This document shows positions 47,387 through 64,000 of a DNA stretch of 64,000 bases, one piece after another. The stretch spans positions 744,001 to 808,000 of the forward strand of contig JASANH010001367.1 of NCBI GenBank assembly GCA_030248295.1, in the 5' to 3' direction. The position numbers were made by a program, and so were the translations under genes. The notes beneath the pieces were generated by a model. That model was not told the DNA's origin, did not search any database, and saw nothing but the letters and a program-made list of their open reading frames with translations. The number at the start of each line of letters is the position of its first letter. Within the stretch, counting starts at the first letter, position 1. The stretch is from Mesodorylaimus sp. YZB2_4. Lineage: Eukaryota; Nematoda; Enoplea; Dorylaimida; Dorylaimidae.

Positions 47387-48949
47387 AATGATCCATCTAT
47401 CAACTGGTCAGGTATTTGTCAGTGAGTGAACGTATTCATGCTATGTATCTCTATAAAATGTACACTCGCCCGGAGCTTTGAAATTCGATACGTAGTTCAT
47501 CAACGGTGGAGGTACGCCAGACCTCTGGCATCCCGATGTACAGGCATTAGCCTGTAATTGGTCCGTTTGTGTTCATGTGCCCTTTGTTGAAGAGCGTCAG
47601 ACGGGAAATAGGAGCCGACTATCGCAGGGCGTCCGTGTTAGTCAACTCGTGTATTTTGTTTTTGTACCCTTGAACAATAGACGACAAGACTCCTACTGCT
47701 AAGTCGTGCAATTAGGCAAACGGAAGGCGCTCAACAAATCGGATATAATGAGCAAATCGGCAGGCCTATGGACGGCATGGACTACTGCGCCTCCTCATTG
47801 TTCTTATTCGGCTCCTCTATGTATCTACATACTTCCTATCTGCGTACAAGCCTGCTCACTGTTGGCACTGCCACGTATGTACGCAACACCTATGCGAACG
47901 TGGCACCAAAGGTCGATGTGTACCGAAGACCGATTGCTCATCCTGTGTTGTTCATCCGAAGACCTTTCTAGGCGCAGACCAAGATAGCTAAGTGCATGGT
48001 GTAGCTTCCTCTTGCGCCGGGTCATAATGAGATAATGACAGAGGATCGGGCAGCAAACAAGTCGCTGATCCCCACGACTCGCATTGACTTCGTAGTTTCC
48101 AGAAGCTTGGCAGACAAACAAGGTGCTGCCTTTCTGGCTATATCTGTACGAATAATAGGGGTCCATCTTACGACACAAGACCGGGTGCAGTAACAAGACT
48201 ACGACGAATTCGCAGCAAATGTTGACTAACTTCACGCACAAGCTTGATTAGGGATCTGCCTATCCCGTTTTGACGAATCTTAATTAGATTAACGACTACG
48301 CCAGAAACAAAGAGGACGGACGTCATGTACCAAGTGACGGGATGTGTGCTAATCAGAGCTGGTAATTAGGCTACATATGTGTGCCTAAGGGCCGAGGACG
48401 GACCGGACAAAGTACTTGAACAAATGAGCAGACGTAGGCCGAATTGACGGCCTTCTTTCCGTTCGTCCAGAGAACGGACCAAAGAGAAAACTTCCCACGT
48501 GAGCTGTCGGCCAAATATAAGTCAAGCGAACTCGGCCCCGTGTGATTCGTTCAGGGATCCTGGCTTGTGATCTTGTGAGTACCGATTAAACGTGACCAGC
48601 ACTCATCATCTAGGGTCACGATGGACAAAAAGCCTTGCCTAAGTTCTTCACATTCAGATGAGCGACTGTGCGACTTCAGACACCTGCAAAGCTCACGATC
48701 AGTCAAGACACCAACAAAAGAATATTTTTTACAAAATATTTTAGAAAATAATGAAAAAATTGAAATGAAAAACAGTTGACTTGGTTAGAAAGAATAAGAG
48801 TAGGCTGACGAGCTAGACAAGATACGTAGGGGAGTCTGGGGATCACGAACTGAACTGAGGCCATGGGAAGTGATCGGCACAGCAATCACTAAGCTATAGT
48901 ACTATAGAACGTTAGAAAGCTCTGTCTTCATTCTCTTCTCATTTCTATA
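47387..48949. other. Intergenic between convergent OATP and FoxG
   Basis: The two genes converge, so this holds both 3' UTRs. Frames at 47706-48241 on both strands overlap and are not convincing. No clear AATAAA was found close to either stop. Confidence 0.4.
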
Positions 48950-54829
<5,880 letters not shown>

Positions 54830-55363
54830 TTCTGCGACCCACCAATTTCTGATGTCTTTAAGTCTCTGCTTTTTCCATCTTTGACCAATCGACACAATTC
54901 ACAGCCTGGTCTGAGCGCGTCACGCATCGTTATTTGATATTCTTTCCGCCAATCCAATTATTGTGCGAAGGCCGTCTAATTTTTGTCCAGGTACTTTAGA
55001 TATTCAGCAAGCTGGCGAGGATGCCCAAAATCATCTGCAGCGATGAATGATTGGTTCAAAATTGCTCGTGTATTTTTATCCCACGCTGCGTCGAGTATAA
55101 TTTGACGTTCCAAATCGATAGGCACACTTACCATATTATATACAGTACATGCGCTCTAAAAATTTTCCGTGCTCTACAGTAATCTCGACACAGGCTATTC
55201 TCCTAGGCCAAGTAAAGCTTCCACTTTTTTTTTCTGCCGCACTGCTTAAAAGCTTTATGCTCTGGCTTTTGCCTGTTGGAATGACGTTCGGATCAAGGTG
55301 ATATTGCCACATGTCCTCTTGTATGTGTTTCTCCAGTTGATTGACGTATTTGTCTCGGCTACT
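54830..55363 (-). pseudogene. Alpha-1,3-fucosyltransferase (GT10) C-terminal region, degenerate
   Basis: Read on the minus strand. Block 1, from 55363: SSRDKYVNQLEKHIQED, like the GT10 motif before the donor-binding region. Block 2, about 55135-54980: NQSFIAADDFGHPRQLAEYL then KYLDKN, matching the conserved SFI..DDF..P..LA.YL.YLDKN stretch. Block 3 follows at once in the same frame: TAFAQ then LDWRKEYQITMRDALRPGCE and LCRLVKDG, as in the family C-terminus. TAG at 54976-54978 and TAA at 54958-54960 interrupt blocks 2 and 3, where family members have sense codons. The segment between blocks 1 and 2 lacks the expected YITEK-like core and also ends in a stop. The family would make N-glycan or Lewis-type fucose linkages in the Golgi. 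A real gene with tiny introns here is possible but less likely. Confidence 0.6.
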
Positions 55364-55424
55364 CCATCACTCGCATCAGCTCACTACTCAGAGGACATTT
55401 AGTTTGCTCTTTGCTAAAATGCGT

Positions 55425-55445
55425 TCACTCACTCACTCACTCACT
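55425..55445. repeat. (ACTC)n microsatellite
   Basis: About five tandem CACT units. Confidence 0.85.
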
Positions 55446-56716
55446 TCTCTCACTCCCAAGTTCACTTTGTTCAACTATGTGGCTGCTTCCGTCGATGCAA
55501 TGAACCCTACGGAAAGAACCTATCCGAATCTCAATGAAACAACAGTTTGTCATGGCCCATGGGCGATGCTACATACCTTGGATTGATCACCATGAACGCA
55601 GGTGTGCCCAATGTTTGAATTTCTCTAGCGACATCGGCTTTCGGATAGGAGTCGTGGTATGTTCTGAATAAACCACAGATCTCAATTTGAATCAAGATTT
55701 GCGTGTAGCGTTGACTCTTAATTCCACAGTACTGTATTGGGCCGAATCGTGGACTCTTGATGCTTCTTGATGAAGAAACCATGGTTTCAGTGTGCTCTAC
55801 TGTAGAGTTGTCTGGTGAAGTAAACAGAGTGAACAGAGGCTCGAAGTCTCATAAATGGCTGCCTTTAACGGGCTTTGGATATTTCTCTCGGCGACAAGAT
55901 CAGGAATTGGAGATTCGCTCACGCTTGCAATTGATTGACGGCTGGCTATTTCTCGTGCCGTATGAATCTATAGATTTATAGAGACTTCCACACTGAGTGT
56001 GAGCTGTGTAAAGTACGTAACTCCAGACTAATAACGGCGTTCTGAGATCGAAAATAATAAAATATAATTCGCGACATCCCATTGGGCGAGGAGATTTCGT
56101 GTGGAGCCAGCACAGACCCCGCAGTGAAGTGCTGTCTGCAGTTTACAACTGCTTAACTGCTGATGAGGGCTTAAGTTGCACGATACGTGACTTCAAGTAA
56201 AGTCGGGAAACATTTGCCAGATCCTACGCAGATATATTGGGCTCATCCAGGGCCCAAGCATAGAGCAAAAGCGAACCCAAACAAAACAAAACTAGTGCAG
56301 CGGTGAGGATCGAACTGCTGCGTTTCTCGGGACAATAATCACTCGCCTTGATCCATTTGACTGTAAAATCCAGCATTAGTGATAGTGGGGGTAGCTTACA
56401 GAGTAGCTGCTGACGTGAGTGTAAAGAGCACAGAGCTCTCTGAGTAATACCCCACCACCAGGAACTCTGGCGTCAGCCGAACTCTTTAGGAGATTCACGC
56501 AAAAAGACCGCAGCAAAAAGGGCGCATCAGCAATTAGGGCGCAATCAGGCAAAAGAGGGGTACTAAGGAACAAAGGCCTAAGCAAACAAGCGCGGGGTTA
56601 TAAGTGAGCCACCGGTATATTGATGAGGATATCATTCGATCGTCGGGTTTGACTATCGAACCAAACCTCTCGAATCGAAATCCAAACCCATAGTTAGATT
56701 TTGCACAACGTATACT

Positions 56717-57106
56717 GTGCATCTATCGGAAAGAAAATGGAGAAACAGAGAAAAAATTAAGATAAATCGTTCTAATAAAGACAAAATCGAGAGGAAATGT
56801 AATATCTGCAAGCAAAACAAAGGCCACTGTTTTGAACAAAGTCAAAGAATCACAAATGCGATCGCAAAGCATCCTGGCGATCACAATCATGCGTCCGATT
56901 TACCTCAAGCAGCCGCAAAAAGAACGATCAACTATCAAATAGCGAGCAGCTTCCAGGCAAGATGCGAGTCATCCAACTCTATTGCTGCCTCTGTGATCAG
57001 TTTAGGGTCTCAAGAGACCATGTCTCAATTCCTCAATCCCGCCTGCTCAACGCGTTCGCACAGGTATGTTTCTTGCTGCTCCACGAAACCCTCATTCTCT
57101 TTCTAG
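56717..57106 (+). pseudogene. Possible transposon-derived FLYWCH-like zinc-finger fragment
   Basis: A 129-codon frame containing CNICKQNKGHC, then HPGDHNHASDLPQAAAKR. The HNHASD pattern with following basic residues resembles the end of FLYWCH zinc fingers seen in MULE-type transposons. No WCH core is visible in this frame, so it is either frameshifted or a coincidence. No transposase was found nearby. Confidence 0.3.
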
Positions 57107-57644
57107 GAGCTGGTTACTCCGCATGAGTATCTGAAATGAGAAAACATTGGCCTATCGGCTCCCTATCGGTCAGGGTCCAAATAAAATTCTTGTTTGTCAT
57201 TGCTTTCAAAAAGTAAAAATTATATACAGTATAACCTGTTTTCTTTGAGAAAATACACGCCCCCGACGTTACCGCATAGGCCGCGTGTACATTCCCAAAG
57301 AAAACAGATAGTACACTTGCGCTCTTTTTGCCCGAGCGCCCTTTTTGGATGCGCCCTTTTCGATGCGCCCGGTTTGCTTGCACTCTTCTTGATGCGCCCT
57401 TTCTGCCGAAGACGCTTGAGGACGAGGTAAAAATTTCGTTACAAACGCTAGCATAATAGTTACCCCTGAAACGTTCCAGTAGGATGTTGATGCATAATGT
57501 AGATTCACATTCCTTTATTGGCCAACAAATCCACGGCTTATCTCCTTTTGAAGAAACGATGTTTGAGCTGGAAAAATGTCTCTCGCTCTGCACTAGTGTA
57601 CAAACTGCTACTGGCACTTATACAGTGTCTGTTTGCTGTGAATG

Positions 57645-57650
57645 TTTATT
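57645..57650 (-). promoter_or_regulatory. Polyadenylation signal AATAAA (UNC79)
   Basis: tttatt on the plus strand reads AATAAA on the minus strand, about 193 nt past the UNC79 stop codon. Confidence 0.45.
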
Positions 57651-57842
57651 TTCAATAAAAGTTTAAACTGCACATAATAATCTTCAAAATTTGAGAATCA
57701 AGATCGTACTATAAAAGCACAAATACGGTCGATAAATAAGCGCGATTCCTTAAAAATTTTAAATTCCTGTTACCAAAACCGGTATTACAGCATTACTAAA
57801 CACAGATCTCAACCTGACACATTTGAAGCTGCTATCGGCTAG

Positions 57843-60800
57843 CTAGACTGTATAAAAGTGAGTAGCAGCCGATGACTGCAGTTCAACTTGACTAATTTTG
57901 AAACAGACTCGTTTTAGCCATGGTTCCAGTTCACGTTGGGTCCCCTTCGGAGCAGCATTCTCGCATGCATCCAAGCGGACGACCAAATGACTCGGCACTT
58001 GAGCGTGATAAGCGGCCAAGATTGGATGCCACATCGGAAAAAGCTATAAAAAGAAACTTATTTTAAAAAAAACTTTAGAGGATATTCGAAGGCGAGTTGG
58101 CCTTCAGGTTACGCGCCAAAACTTGAGTAACTTACTTTTACTAACGCCGCCGAATCACATTCCCTTAACGCCTCGACTGTGTTCAGGAAATGCAAGTTCA
58201 CCATATCAGCCAACTGAAAGTACAAATTCACTCGATGACCATATGTCCTGAATTATCATTCCGTGTTGTGCTATACTGATTATATCATTCTTCTGATAAG
58301 AGTGCATTGGCGGCTAACAGAAGATACTACATGTATGTATATGCAAATAAGACCATAGGCTAGTCCAGCTGCGCGGTCTAACCGCTACCAGTCAGCCAGC
58401 CCCTTTGGCTCCTTTAAAGTCTGATAACAGAAATACGCTCAGTCAGTGCACTTGAGAGATTGCGGAGAAAGACACTGGTCACAAGCCAGGCAGGCACCAC
58501 TCGCAACCACAGTACATGGGCAAATGATCGTAGCAAGTACGGCTTGGTGAGAAGGAAAGGCACCACGAAAAGCAGCACACGGGACATGACACACAACGAA
58601 AAAAAAGAATATTTATGCAAAAAAATGCAAGAACTCGGAAGTGTCAGATAAGGAGAACGATACAACACGTACGGCATTGACCACTACCATCTTTCATTTA
58701 CCTCACTCCGATCGTCCTTGAATGGGATGACCAAGAGAGAACAGGTTAGAAAAGAGGAGAAGCAATAGTAAGCAGCTCGTAGCGTAATAAAAAAGTATCA
58801 CTACAATATCTGCCAGGAGAAAGAAGAGGAGAGGTAACTTTGGGTTCAGAGAAGGCTGTTAAGAGTAAGAACACCTCACAGCTGGTTCTTAGATGTTTGC
58901 AACAGTCCAAGACTAAAAGACGAGGTTACTGTATCGTCAAGATACTCATCGGCACGACCATGCAAAACGGCGATAGCCAAGCGAGCACTGACGCGTAAGC
59001 GAGTAACGACAGTAAGGCAGGTGAGAAAAAGCAAGGAGTCGCAGCCTCGGGCATACTGTAATTGTACCGTACATGTCCAAATGAACAATAAGCTAGCAGC
59101 GCTCAACGCATCGGTAGCGCACCTACAGGTCGCCTCAAGCACGGCACCGCGCTGCAGCATGCTGTACGTATAAGGACTGACTGTAAGATGCCCTGCCCGC
59201 CTTAGCGGTCCATGATAAAATATTTAGCTGCCCGAATGTCAGCCTCAATAAATATAAACGGGCAAGCAGCATGAGAAACACGAGTACAGAAATCCTACTT
59301 ACCACTTTAGAATGAGATAAAAGCTGCAGAATGGCTGGCGTAATGCGAGCCCAGAAATCCATAACAATGGCCATAGCTTGTACAGCCATATCCGTATCCG
59401 GATTACGCTCAGCCGCTTCCTCGCAATAGACAGTCCACAATTGACAAAGATGGAAGGCGTGGAAGAGCGAGGACATGTGCAAAACGGATTCCTGCAATGA
59501 GGAGCCGCGTTGACTAAAAGAATAGCCGAGGTGCAACAGTGACTCGCCTTCGACCGTTCAGCAAATCCTCCCAAAACAAATTGTATGTGATCCGAAATGT
59601 ACTGCGATGTTTCGATGGGGATCGGTAAGCAGGCCGTTGCCGCAGCGTTGTTGCACAAAGCCCCCAACAAAATCCAAGACAGTAGCCGAATATGACCGAC
59701 GCATTCGATGAATTCTGTGGGACTGAAAAAATAATGACTCGTTATAGTCACCGTGTAAACCTTCCCTAACCTCATCGACATTGCTGAGACCCTCACCCTT
59801 GTTGTGTCACAGAAGGAGGTGAGAGTAACCATGGCAGATACCGGATGATTGTACGCGGATCGCGCGAGTTGGCCCTGGAGATCTCATATGCAACGAACCG
59901 AGCCAGACCTGCTTTCAGCTCGCCACCCAATGTGTCCTCGCGCATGCCAGATCCACGAGCCATGACCTGAAGCAGATTTGAGCATGCAGCATTGCTAGAT
60001 TTTTCGAGACGTTCCACGCTCTTCCTACTTTCATTCGATGAAGTACATGCAAATCTGCCACAAAGTCGATAAAATCTTGCAAGGACGACTTGGCGCAATC
60101 GGCTGCGGCCGTGTTAAACTGAAAGTAAAGCACGTTCTGTTAAGAGCGCAGCTGCGTTGTTTTCCTAATCGCTGAACTTACAGTCATTTTATCGATTTCC
60201 GGATCAACATGCTCCCCAGCGTCTTGCAATATGAACTGAAATCATGCCGAGCTATCACTTTGTCCAAACACAGCAAACAAACAGTCTCACTTTGACAATA
60301 GTCATGTAATTATCCTCAGGCAGACTCGCCTTGAACTTGATTCCCTGTACCAGCTCATTGACGCAGCATCGAGAAAGTCCAAGTTTATCGCGTTCCTAGA
60401 ACACAACATGAACCACCCTAAACTAGATCAGAAGACGTTTCTACAGAACTTACCTTCATGAATGCTCGATTGCACGACGAGCACGCGTTCAGTAGGTCGA
60501 TCAGCTTGACTGGATAAGTTTGGATAATTTTGCTGAGAAGTTTCGAGATAGAATCGAGGAAACCAGGGCCGGACTGAAACGACAGGCAGGGAGGTGAGAG
60601 GGAATAGCCTCCACCAGTGCCACTGACTCACCTTGAATGTATGGAAATTGTGCACTTTCAAAGTGTGGTTGATAATGGTGAACAAGTGAGGCAAGTCCGA
60701 CTGAAAATCAGTTACTTCCGTTGCGTATCGTCTAAGGAACACGTCCGCCGATGCCACCAAATTGTTCCAAACAGTCAAATATGAATCGCCGGGCACATTG

Positions 60801-62914
60801 ACTATGTAGTCAGCCACGTTGTAGATCAAGTGGTGGATGGAAGTGGGCCAACTTTGGTTCGTGTCCTGAAAGCACGCGTTGCTTCGTCAAAGATGTCTAG
60901 TGAACTGAAAAATCAAGAACGGACCTCAAAAAGTGATTGTAAGACTGATGCCGGACTCAGATCTTGGAAATCGGCCAGCGCTGAGCTAATGGTCCTAAAG
61001 AACCAGGCATCTGAAAACAAACGAAACATTAGCGAGAAGGAAGGAAATACCAAAGTGCTAACCTGAAATCTCGCTTTGAAATAGTTGCAAGAATAGCCTG
61101 TTTGGTGCCAGTTGATGCAATATTACACGAATGAACTGTCTGGCCACACTGCGACAATTGCCTGGTACGAAGATGTTGCTAAAATGCAATGGCAGTTTGG
61201 CTCTGAAATACCATGCTCATATGGTTTCTGCAAAATACCTTTCAGACTGCCATGGGTAGTAAACGTAGTTAGCCACTTTAGCTACAGCCATGAGTATCTT
61301 CAGCAAGTAGGGGGCAGCCAAACTAGGTTCTCGGTGCACGAACGTGCTCAAGCACACGACGCCTAATCCAATAGTGTCTTCATCATAAATTTCCAGGGGC
61401 GTGTTGCATTGGGAGCATCGTAGAACCACAGTCGTCTCCGCCACGCGAAGCGACCCCATGCAGACGGGAGGCGGATCGTAGTTCTCAGTTTTGCTAAAAC
61501 TGGAAGGGTGTGGATGTTGCAAAGAACTGAATATCAAGCACTGACCTCTCACGACGGTGCTTGACTACATTTCTGAAACTTGATCCTCGTTTATCACCGC
61601 CTGAGCCCAAACCGCTGGTTTCACCTAGCGAAGCCGTTTTGTGCGCACGAGCCTGAGGACGATCATGCGAAGCTGGACTGGCTCGACGAGGACTGTGACT
61701 ACTAGCTGGAGGTCCGGGCGACGGAGGTTCCTCATTGATGCTTTCCAGTTGTACTACTGTTGGTTCCGTGATCACGATGGCCTGGCGCTCCAGATTAACC
61801 GTGGATGACGAATCAGTGAAAGATAAGACCGGTGGTTGAGTCACGGTCACGGCTGCTGTGGTCAATGTTGGTTCCACCGTATCTTCTACTCGAGCCGCTT
61901 TTATCAGCTTTGGCCGTCCTCTGCGAGCGGGTGATTCTGTGTCCGACGTGCAAGCCTCATCGCCTCCTATCTGAATAGCACTTGGCCTGGCAGCAATAGA
62001 CACACCGTCGGCCGGTGGCTCATGTATGATCAGCTGCGGCTGTTGAACCACTACTTGGTTAGCCGTGACCATGGCTGGTGGTTCGGGTGACGGTGAATGC
62101 TGATGTTCGACGGGTGAATAGGCTTTAGACATTGGGTAACCGCCCATCGAATACCGAGCGCTGAAGGAAGACGGGGTAGACACAATTGTCGAGTCGTCAT
62201 CTGTGTCATCGATGCTTAAAATCTGAGGTTGGAAAGCGACCGCAGCCTGAAGGCACGTGGGTGTAGGAGCAGAAATCATACGCAGTGCGCAGGGACCCAC
62301 CTGTGCTAATCCGAATGTACTCTCTTCCATGACGAGAGGCTCCATCACGATTGCTTGTTGGCCATTGGTTTCTTCATACTGTGCGATGAGACCAGGAGAC
62401 GACTGGGTCGTACGCAAAGATTGGCGCCGAGCTGAAAAGCAAAGCACTTCATGCTGAGCCAAAGAAGCATTGTCACTGTTCCTACCATCTCTAAACCCAA
62501 AAGATCGATCGAATTCTTGTATCTGCTCCATAATTCTCGAATCGACTCTTTGCGCAGGTGGTACTGCAATCGCCGACTCGGCAGCTGACTCGTACATTTC
62601 GTCATTCTCGACTGTGGCTTGCACCCTTTCGAAGGTGGGCAATTCTTGCAGTGATTCCGATTCCTCCAACAGTGCTTGCTCCTCGCGTTCATCAAATGTA
62701 GGCTGTCGTCGGGGCGTGGCTGCCTTTCTTCGATAGTGGTATCGCTCGGCGGCCGATTGACCCCCACCGCGTCTGTGATCGCCATTGGTGCTAGCACTTG
62801 TGGCTACATGATAAGCAGGATGATGCGACACGAGGACTTGGTGTTGGGGATGCTCGACCTCGTGCTCCTCCACTTCGTCACCGTGGCTATCTGGACTGCC
62901 TGTGTCTCCGGATT
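57843..62914 (-). CDS. UNC79: UNC79, NALCN channel complex subunit (C-terminal part)
   Basis: Large HEAT-type scaffold that, with UNC80, supports the NALCN sodium-leak channel in neurons. Exons: 62914-61546, 61493-61239, 61202-61063, 61010-60925, 60865-60632, 60573-60454, 60395-60291, 60235-60182, 60118-60029, 59966-59797, 59722-59548, 59491-59303, 58213-58136, 58043-57843; phases close, giving 1088 residues ending AATHFYTV-stop. The first exon is a disordered Ser/Pro/Glu-rich region. Conserved blocks follow: SKTENYDPPPVCMGSL, FVPGNCRSVARQFIRVILHQ, RAFMKERDKLGLSRCC, LGGELKAGLARFVAYEISRA, FIECVGHIRLLSWILLGALC, SLFHAFHLCQLWTVYC, and ISQVELQSSAATHFY at the end. These match vertebrate UNC79 in order. 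The intron 59547-59492 appears to use a GC donor. The family is over 2000 residues long, so the N-terminal half lies beyond the right edge. Confidence 0.95.
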
Positions 62915-64000
62915 CTAAAAAAAGAGAGCCATTCCAGGCATTATAAAGCAGGGGTTCACATAGAGTGCCAGAAATGTGACGGAATGAACCGCGTTCAGTG
63001 CGTGAAACTGTGCCCACAGTATTGGAAGGAAAGGTGGCGTGGCATTTCGAATGTGCACAAAGTATGATGTGTCCTACTAGCAGGTGTTACTGGAAGGAGA
63101 TCTTGCATGTGAGTCTGTCAAGTGGACAGAACAGACTGGAAAAGCATTAGATAGCAGACAGTGTGCGCTGAAACGTAAGAGAGAGCTTCGAAGATAGTGG
63201 AATTAGAAGATTAGCTTTCAAGTTTAACAAAAATGTTGCAGCGTTTTGGCTGTGTCTTATGTGCCGTAAATGTGAGCCCTTATCTTACTTGACATTAGTC
63301 GTTACCACATTAGCATCAGCTACCACAAGACTACTTTACATATATACTTACTGCCATTCCAAGTACCCCATCAAGCCATTTTACCAGACACAGTGGCATG
63401 CTATAGTTCAGCTCCAACTACGACTGCAGCCTAGTCTAGCATCAGCCCATGCAGGCCACAGCCAAGACGGCAGTTGATAGCGAAATAAGGAGCAACATAA
63501 AGAAAGCCAGCAATTGTGTGTGCATGGAGACGGCCATTCGCACAGACGTGCTCATAGCACACATCCTATACCCTGAATGAACACTGCTCCAGCGCCTTGA
63601 TGTTGAGGAGGCGAGTCGCGTGGTTCATGTCCTCGCGGCCAACTTCGCATGACACGAACCAGTAATCGGACGGTGTTGAACACGCGCCACAGCCGACTGC
63701 TTACACGAGACGAGTCGAGTGAAGTACGCCCACCGGAATCTTGCCAACTATTGACTGACAACACGAGTAGAGCTTAGACACTTTACAATGAGCCCGGTGA
63801 GCGGCAGGCATGGTTACACGCAATAGGTATAACTATAACGCAGTTAGACCTGCCCAGGCCAGGCATTGAAGGCAAGCTAGCAGCCAGCATTTACTAGCGT
63901 CAACAGCGTCAAAGCATACGACTGCCCAAACAGGGACAAGGACAATACGAAGAGAGCCACTCTCCTGCGCATGTTTCGATCGTCTGCGGGTTTCGAAGTA
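62915..64000. other. Probable UNC79 intron(s), right edge
   Basis: Because UNC79 is only half present, the transcribed gene should run through this stretch off the window. One candidate exon lies at 63572-63759. The rest shows no recognised coding sequence. Confidence 0.5.
63572..63759 (-). CDS. UNC79: Candidate UNC79 exon
   Basis: Minus-strand open segment ending VFIQ-G|GTATAGG. Its phase-1 donor would join the 62914 exon (phase 1, |AA TCC) to read VFIQESGDTGS. The body contains RLWRVFNTVRLLVRVM, an amphipathic helix-like stretch that could fit a HEAT-type scaffold. The acceptor is not certain (gtcaatag or ttgtcag), and I cannot match the residues to remembered UNC79 sequence. Confidence 0.35.

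Larger units (their letters stand above)
55364..57842. other. Intergenic, mostly unassigned
   Basis: An (ACTC)n microsatellite lies at 55425-55445. A minus frame at 55782-55531 has an acceptor-like and donor-like pair bounding TYHDSYPKADVAREIQTLGT then PAFMVINP, but I cannot name the family; it could be an exon linked to the fucosyltransferase remnant. Near 56285-56345 (minus) is a tRNA-like cagttcgatcctcaccgctg motif. A FLYWCH-like frame lies at 56717-57106. Confidence 0.4.

Noticed and set aside
62257..63067. Plus-strand frames over the UNC79 disordered exon and its upstream intron
   Set aside because: Antisense or overlapping chance frames; UNC79 family match fixes the minus strand.

Overview
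This window is nuclear DNA from an animal. Its genes are broken into many small exons by introns of mostly 50-90 bp with GT...AG borders, and they encode metazoan-only families: carnitine palmitoyltransferase 1 (CPT1), a PTB-SH2 adaptor, a tau-tubulin-kinase-like kinase, a rhodopsin-class GPCR, ARID2 of the PBAF complex, an organic-anion transporter (OATP), forkhead FoxG and the NALCN-channel subunit UNC79. The compact introns, the kinase type and a CPT1 with mutually exclusive exons (a pattern known from Drosophila) point to an ecdysozoan-like invertebrate. I cannot name the phylum from sequence alone; nematode or tardigrade would be my first guesses.

Layout. 1-3.6 kb: CPT1, minus strand, 3' end off the left edge, with a duplicated alternative exon. 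5.8-6.2 kb: a near-perfect inverted repeat. 8.5-13.0 kb: SH2D5-like PTB/SH2 adaptor, plus strand. 15.5-16.9 kb: GC-rich TTBK-like kinase, minus. 19.3-20.4 kb: intronless divergent GPCR, plus. 20.4-33.9 kb: a gene-poor block of transposon-derived sequence. It holds three copies of a ~540 bp TIR element, two copies of a 140 bp hairpin MITE, a 230 bp-armed fold-back, a G-rich inverted array and a dead non-LTR reverse transcriptase. 34.0-40.3 kb: ARID2, minus, complete in 14 exons. 42.7-47.4 kb: OATP, plus, divergent from ARID2. 48.9-51.0 kb: FoxG, minus. 54.8-55.4 kb: an apparent alpha-1,3-fucosyltransferase pseudogene, minus. 57.8 kb to the right edge: the C-terminal ~1090 residues of UNC79, minus, N-terminal part off the window.

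The genes do not form a pathway or operon; they are independent animal genes separated by repeats. Exon borders were set by hand from splice consensus, codon phase and remembered family sequence. For ARID2, TTBK, SH2D5-like, FoxG, OATP and UNC79 the phases close exactly, which is strong internal support. Two donors in OATP and UNC79 are less certain, and the 5' ends (first exon, UTRs, promoters) are mostly not determined.
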